In this document: positions 29,512 through 33,790 of the stretch, one piece after another
Layout: each line of letters opens with the position of its first letter
Numbering within the stretch: position 1 is the first letter of the stretch
DNA from: Crocinitomicaceae bacterium
GTDB lineage: Bacteria > Bacteroidota > Bacteroidia > Flavobacteriales_D > Parvicellaceae
Reading direction: 5' to 3'
Assembly: GCA_002686655.1 (NCBI GenBank)
Contig: NYYE01000025.1
Span: 8,812 to 42,601, forward strand
Length of the DNA: 33,790 bases
Notes under the pieces: model-generated
The model's input: only the letters and a program-made list of their open reading frames with translations
Told to the model about the DNA's origin: nothing
The model's database searches: none
Translations under genes and position numbers: made by a program

Positions 29512-30846
29512 TTAATTTAAAGTTGATATATCACATTCATTTTGATCTCCAGTATCCATATTTTTAAGTTCTATTGACATATCTAATTCAAAGTCTTTAT
29601 TGATGAATAAAACAAAAGGTATTTTATTTAAATGAGCATATTTAATTTGCTTTTTGAGTTTAATATTGTCCGGATATAAAATAGAATCTATGTTTTTTGA
29701 TCTTAAATAGTTCAATAACTTAAGTCCGTTAATAGCTGAATCTGATTGATCAACTATCATATATTTTGGCGGGGAATCTAAATCATTCGGAAACAAATTA
29801 AAGTCATTCATTATATCGTAAATTCTTTCTGCTCCAAAGGAAATTCCAACACCCGACAAATCTTTTTGTCCAAACACTTCAGTTAAATTATCATATCTTC
29901 CTCCTCCAACAATACTACCCATTGAACTATTATTTAATACAACCTCAAAAATTGAACCTGTGTAATAATCTAAACCCCTAGCTAAAGAAATATTAAACTC
30001 CAAATTATCAATTCCTAATTCTTTGGATAAATTAACAATGTGATTAAGCTCTTTTAAACCTTTTTGGCCCTCATCATTATTTTCTAACTTATTTTCTAAC
30101 CAATTGAAAATATTAGTATCTGAATAGTTAACATTAAATAATTCTTTAAATAATAACGAACATTCTTTAATAGGAATGCTTTCTTGAAGTTCTTGAATTA
30201 CTTTATCAACTCCAATTTTATCTAGCTTGTCAATAATAACTGTAATTTTAGAAAAGTACATTGATGAATTACAATGGTCAATTAAAGCAGATAATATCTT
30301 TCTATTATTAATCATGATAGTATGATCTGAAAGATTTAATTCATTCAAAACTTCTGAGATTAGGCATATCAATTCTATTTCACAATTTAAGGAGCTAGTA
30401 CCTACAATATCTGCATCGCATTGATAAAACTCTCTATATCTTCCTCTTTGAGGTCTGTCAGCTCTCCAAACTGGCTGAATTTGGTATCTTTTAAATGGAA
30501 AAGAGATGTCGTTTTGATGTTGGACAATATATCGCGCGAAAGGAACTGTCAAATCATATCTTAAAGCTTCGCTGGAAAAGGAATTATCACTAGTCTTTTC
30601 TTTACTATAATTTTCTAAAGCTTTGGTGAATTTAGCTCCTCTTTTCAAAATTTTAAATAATAGCTGATCGCCTTCACTACCATATTTCCCTGTTAAAGTA
30701 GATAAATTCTCTATTGATGGTGTTTCAATTGGAGAAAACCCAAATTTTTGAAATTTTGACTTTATTATATTGAAAATAAAGTTTCTTCTTCTTATTTCTG
30801 AAGGTGAAAAATCTCTGGTCCCTTTTGGTATGGAAGGCTTTTGCAT
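29512..30846 (-). CDS. hisS: Histidyl-tRNA synthetase
   Basis: PKGTRDFSP, LRYDLTVPFARYIVQ, QIQPVWRADRPQRGRYREFYQCDADIVG, LARGLDYYTGSIFEV, GGGRYDNL. Confidence 0.97.
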   Translation of the reverse strand: MQKPSIPKGTRDFSPSEIRRRNFIFNIIKSKFQKFGFSPIETPSIENLSTLTGKYGSEGDQLLFKILKRGAKFTKALENYSKEKTSDNSFSSEALRYDLTVPFARYIVQHQNDISFPFKRYQIQPVWRADRPQRGRYREFYQCDADIVGTSSLNCEIELICLISEVLNELNLSDHTIMINNRKILSALIDHCNSSMYFSKITVIIDKLDKIGVDKVIQELQESIPIKECSLLFKELFNVNYSDTNIFNWLENKLENNDEGQKGLKELNHIVNLSKELGIDNLEFNISLARGLDYYTGSIFEVVLNNSSMGSIVGGGRYDNLTEVFGQKDLSGVGISFGAERIYDIMNDFNLFPNDLDSPPKYMIVDQSDSAINGLKLLNYLRSKNIDSILYPDNIKLKKQIKYAHLNKIPFVLFINKDFELDMSIELKNMDTGDQNECDISTLN

Positions 30847-30916
30847 AGAAATATAAAAGTATGAATTTATATAATAAAAAACAGCATGTAAAAAATATGA
30901 TTAGTAGTGTTTCAAA

Positions 30917-31465
30917 TTAAATTTCAATGTTATCTAAGTAACTTTCAATTTCTTCAAAAGTAGTTTTTGAAAGAACTATATAACCCTTTGGATTAATAAG
31001 GAATTTAGAAGGTAGATCTAATACACCATACTTGTTAGCTAGTGAAGAACTTAAAACAAACTTATTATAGGAAACAGCTTGAAAATCCCAATTAAAACCA
31101 AACTTTTGAGCAACTTTACTCCAATTATCTCCTTTTTTCTCTAAGGCAATGGTCACAATATCCAACTTTGAATTATTTTCAAAATAAGAAAATTGAAATT
31201 TACTTTTTAAATCTACTAATTTAGGCATCTCACTAAGGCATGTATGACACCAAGAGCCCCAAAAGTCTAAAATTATGTAATTCCCTTTGGAATCTGAGAG
31301 ATTGTAATCCCTATTATCAATAAGTTTTACAGAAAATTCAGGAGCAATTTTTCCTTTATTGGCTTCGTTAGAAAAAGTAAAATATCTATATAAAATTAAC
31401 GATGAAATTAGTACGCTAATTACAAAAGCTATGGACTTTATTTTATTTTTTGTTGATGATGGCAT
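30917..31465 (-). CDS. TlpA-like thiol-disulfide oxidoreductase, membrane-anchored
   Basis: N-terminal [23 protein letters not shown] with Cxx[12 protein letters not shown]. Confidence 0.9.
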   Translation of the reverse strand: MPSSTKNKIKSIAFVISVLISSLILYRYFTFSNEANKGKIAPEFSVKLIDNRDYNLSDSKGNYIILDFWGSWCHTCLSEMPKLVDLKSKFQFSYFENNSKLDIVTIALEKKGDNWSKVAQKFGFNWDFQAVSYNKFVLSSSLANKYGVLDLPSKFLINPKGYIVLSKTTFEEIESYLDNIEI

Positions 31466-31508
31466 CCTTAATAATAATATGAAAATGTTTGCATTTTACT
31501 TAAATCAA

Positions 31509-31535
31509 AAAAGACCCCATTTTTTGAGGTCTTTT
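31509..31535 (-). terminator. Intrinsic terminator downstream of tRNA-Ser (minus strand)
   Basis: AAAAGACC / GGTCTTTT inverted repeat; reads AAAAGACCTC..GGGGTCTTTTTT on minus. Confidence 0.75.
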
Positions 31536-31545
31536 AAAACTAAAG

Positions 31546-31630
31546 CGGAGAGTGAGGGATTCGAACCCCCGGTACCTTGCGGCACAATAGTTTTCAAGAC
31601 TACCGCATTCGACCACTCTGCCAACTCTCC
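31546..31630 (-). tRNA. tRNA-Ser(TGA)
   Basis: Minus strand GGAGAGTTGGCAGAGTGGTCGAATGCGGTAGTCTTGAAAACTATTGTGCCGCAAGGTACCGGGGGTTCGAATCCCTCACTCTCCG; 7-bp acceptor, anticodon TGA, long variable arm, GGTTCGAATCC T-arm. Confidence 0.97.
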
Positions 31631-31715
31631 GTAAGATGCGCAAAAATAGAAAAAACATTTTTATAGCTAGTATTATTTAAAAATAAATTAAGCTTATAAT
31701 AACTATTTTTACACG

Positions 31716-32633
31716 ATGTCTTGGAAAAGCTTAATAAAGGGTTATGAAAATTACCTTAAAATTGAAAAATCTCTATCAAGCAATACTGTTGATGCGTACA
31801 TAAGAGACATCAATAAGATGGATGGTTTTTTTAATAGTGAAGATTCCAAAAAAAAGATAAATTCAATAAATCATGAAGATTTTCAAAATTATTTAGCCCA
31901 CTTAAATGGGCTAAAAATAAATGCAAGGTCTCAATCTAGAGTTATTTCAAGCATGAGATCCTTTTTTAAGTATTTAATGATTGAAAAAATAATTGATAAC
32001 AATCCAAGCGAACTACTGGAAAACCCCAAGACAGGAAAGAAATTACCTGAATTTCTTACAATTGATGAAATAGACTTAATGGTCTCTCAGATTGATCGTT
32101 CAAAGTCTGATGGTGAAAGAAATATAGCAATTCTTGAAGTTCTTTATGGATGTGGGCTGAGAGTTACAGAACTAATCGAGTTAAAAATCTCAGAAATTTA
32201 TTGGAAAGAAGGATTTATTAGAATTATTGGAAAAGGTAACAAAGAAAGACTTGTTCCATTGGGAAAAATTGCATCAAAACATTTAAAAATCTATTTAAAT
32301 GAAATTAGAGTTCATCAAAAAATTGATAATCAATTTGTTGATCATGTATTTATTAATAAAAATGGAAAAAAATTATCTAGAGTGATGATTTTTAAAATCA
32401 TAAAAAAACTTACCGAAAAAGCTGGAATACAAAAAAATGTATCTCCGCACACCTTAAGGCATTCTTTTGCCACACATCTAGTAGAGGGAGGAGCTGACTT
32501 AAGAGCTGTACAGGAAATGTTAGGTCACCAATCTATTACAACAACAGAAATTTATACTCATTTAGATAAGAACTATTTAAAACAAAATATTTTAGATTAT
32601 CACCCTTTAGAGAAATCTAAAATGGGTTGGTAG
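31716..32633 (+). CDS. xerD: Site-specific tyrosine recombinase XerD
   Basis: ATYPICAL-free SAM-like N-terminus; LYGCGLRVTELIEL, HTLRHSFATHLVEGGADLRAVQEMLGHQSITTTEIYTHLD. Confidence 0.93.
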   Translation: MSWKSLIKGYENYLKIEKSLSSNTVDAYIRDINKMDGFFNSEDSKKKINSINHEDFQNYLAHLNGLKINARSQSRVISSMRSFFKYLMIEKIIDNNPSELLENPKTGKKLPEFLTIDEIDLMVSQIDRSKSDGERNIAILEVLYGCGLRVTELIELKISEIYWKEGFIRIIGKGNKERLVPLGKIASKHLKIYLNEIRVHQKIDNQFVDHVFINKNGKKLSRVMIFKIIKKLTEKAGIQKNVSPHTLRHSFATHLVEGGADLRAVQEMLGHQSITTTEIYTHLDKNYLKQNILDYHPLEKSKMGW

Positions 32634-33321
32634 CCCATACATTAAGCTCTGGTATAAAACCTCTTTTATCCATTTTAATAGCAGATACTATCGCATGAGC
32701 TATTTCTTTGGGTGTTAATTTTTTTTCTTCTTCGTCTCTTTCAATTCTTTTTTTGTTGTTAAATGCTGTTGTAACTTCACTGGGATTAACTAAAATAACT
32801 CTAATATTATCTCTCCTTAGTTCATGTCTCCAGCATTCTGTAAGACCTCTTAAAGCAAATTTAGATGCACAATAAACTGATCCTGAGGGAAAACCATTCG
32901 TTGATGCAGAAGAACCAATATTTATAACAGTTCCATATTGCTGGGTTTTAAAAAACTTCACAACTTCTTGGGTAAGCATGGTTAAACCAAAAACATTGGT
33001 TGCAAAAATATTTTCAAATTGATTTAATTTAATATCTTCTAATTTAGAGAACTCACCAATGCCTGCATTATTGATAAGAACATCCAAACCTCCCATAGAA
33101 TGAAAGGCATCTAAAGTTTTAATAGCTATCTGGTTGTATTTGCTAACATCTAAATGGATTGGAATAGCATTCAAATCACTAGCAACAGAATCTAATTTAG
33201 ACTTATCTCTTCCAGTAATACAGACAATTGCCCCATTGGAGATTAGCATTTCAGCAGTAGCTTTTCCAATACCAGAACTACCCCCTGTGATTAAAATTTT
33301 TTTGCCAGATAAATTTTCCAT
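32617..33321 (-). CDS. SDR family oxidoreductase
   Basis: LITGGSSGIGKATAEML, NNAGIGEF, NIGSSASTNGFPSGSVYCASKFALRGL (S..YxxxK). Confidence 0.92.
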   Translation of the reverse strand: MENLSGKKILITGGSSGIGKATAEMLISNGAIVCITGRDKSKLDSVASDLNAIPIHLDVSKYNQIAIKTLDAFHSMGGLDVLINNAGIGEFSKLEDIKLNQFENIFATNVFGLTMLTQEVVKFFKTQQYGTVINIGSSASTNGFPSGSVYCASKFALRGLTECWRHELRRDNIRVILVNPSEVTTAFNNKKRIERDEEEKKLTPKEIAHAIVSAIKMDKRGFIPELNVWATNPF

Positions 33322-33383
33322 TTTATATAATTACTTAAATATACAAAATAAGAATTATAGAAAATGTTAAGAAATCTTAATGT

Positions 33384-33790
33384 TTAAATTAAGGTAGTAA
33401 TACTTGATGAGTTTGGTTTTGTTGTGCTTCTAAATCTCTTAATTAAAACTCCATCTTCATCAATCAAATACTTTTCAAAATTCCACATTATATCTCCTCG
33501 AAATGATTCATTTTCTTGTTGATTTAACCAATTAAACATGGGATCTATATTTTTTCCTTTAACACTCACCTTATTTGACATTAAAAAAGTTACACCATAG
33601 TTTTTCTTACAAAAGGATTTTATATCTGAATTTGAACCAGGTTCTTGACCTCCAAAATTATTTGCTGGAAAACCAATTATTACTAATTTATCCCCGTAAT
33701 CATTATGCAGTTTTTGCAGTTCTTCATATTGTGGGGTAAATCCACATTCAGATGCTGTATTTACAAATAGCATTTTTTTACCTTTAAAGG
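33384..33790 (-). CDS. Glutathione peroxidase family protein, 5' end beyond the window
   Basis: NTASECGFTPQYEELQKLHNDYGDKLVIIGFPANNFGGQEPGSNSDIKSFCKKNYGVTF; frame remains open to the right edge (..PLKGKKMLFVNTASECG). Confidence 0.92.
   Translation of the reverse strand, partial: FKGKKMLFVNTASECGFTPQYEELQKLHNDYGDKLVIIGFPANNFGGQEPGSNSDIKSFCKKNYGVTFLMSNKVSVKGKNIDPMFNWLNQQENESFRGDIMWNFEKYLIDEDGVLIKRFRSTTKPNSSSITTLI

Noticed and set aside
31359-31634. 91 aa ORF (..[26 protein letters not shown])
   Set aside because: Its C-terminus is an antisense translation of tRNA-Ser(TGA), a classic spurious ORF; the rest overlaps the TlpA-like gene.
31546-32633. Tyrosine recombinase beside a tRNA gene, suggesting an integrative element
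   Set aside because: The recombinase has housekeeping XerD length and motifs; no cargo, att-like tRNA fragment repeat or phage genes are visible.
32622-32638. ATGGG..CCCAT hairpin at the xerD/SDR convergent overlap as a bidirectional terminator
   Set aside because: Only a 5-bp stem and no good T-tract on either strand; probably incidental.
33134-33370. 78 aa plus ORF
   Set aside because: Antisense to the SDR gene.

Overview
The window is a 33.8 kb, AT-rich chromosomal segment typical of a Bacteroidota/Flavobacteriales-like genome. It is densely packed, mostly with housekeeping genes. Recognisable content includes: a T9SS-secreted CotH-like protein; mnmA; a degenerate-Nudix (NrtR-like) regulator; a BNR/sortilin-like repeat protein; the thrS-infC-rpmI-rplT operon with a clear intrinsic terminator; pdxH; a kdsB-kdsD-kdsA KDO block; a bshB1-like deacetylase; an M28 peptidase; a GWxTD protein plus GT2; hisS-hutH; tRNA-Ser(TGA); xerD; and a truncated glutathione peroxidase at the right edge. 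I found no CRISPR array, transposon, prophage, toxin-antitoxin or recognisable defence system, and no strong case for a wholly new system. The observations most worth a second look are: (1) two genes (infC and a GT2) with no ATG/GTG/TTG start, each opening in the same frame right after the upstream gene's stop; (2) a recurring TAnnTTTG -7-like box 4-5 nt before start codons, suggesting leaderless transcription; (3) a convergent gene pair sharing one CTAG as both stop codons, with a Lys-tail/T-tract double use; (4) a possible L20 regulatory hairpin between rpmI and rplT; (5) a degenerate Nudix box; and (6) an uncharacterised secreted Cys-containing protein. All family calls are from reading motifs by eye; no searches were run.
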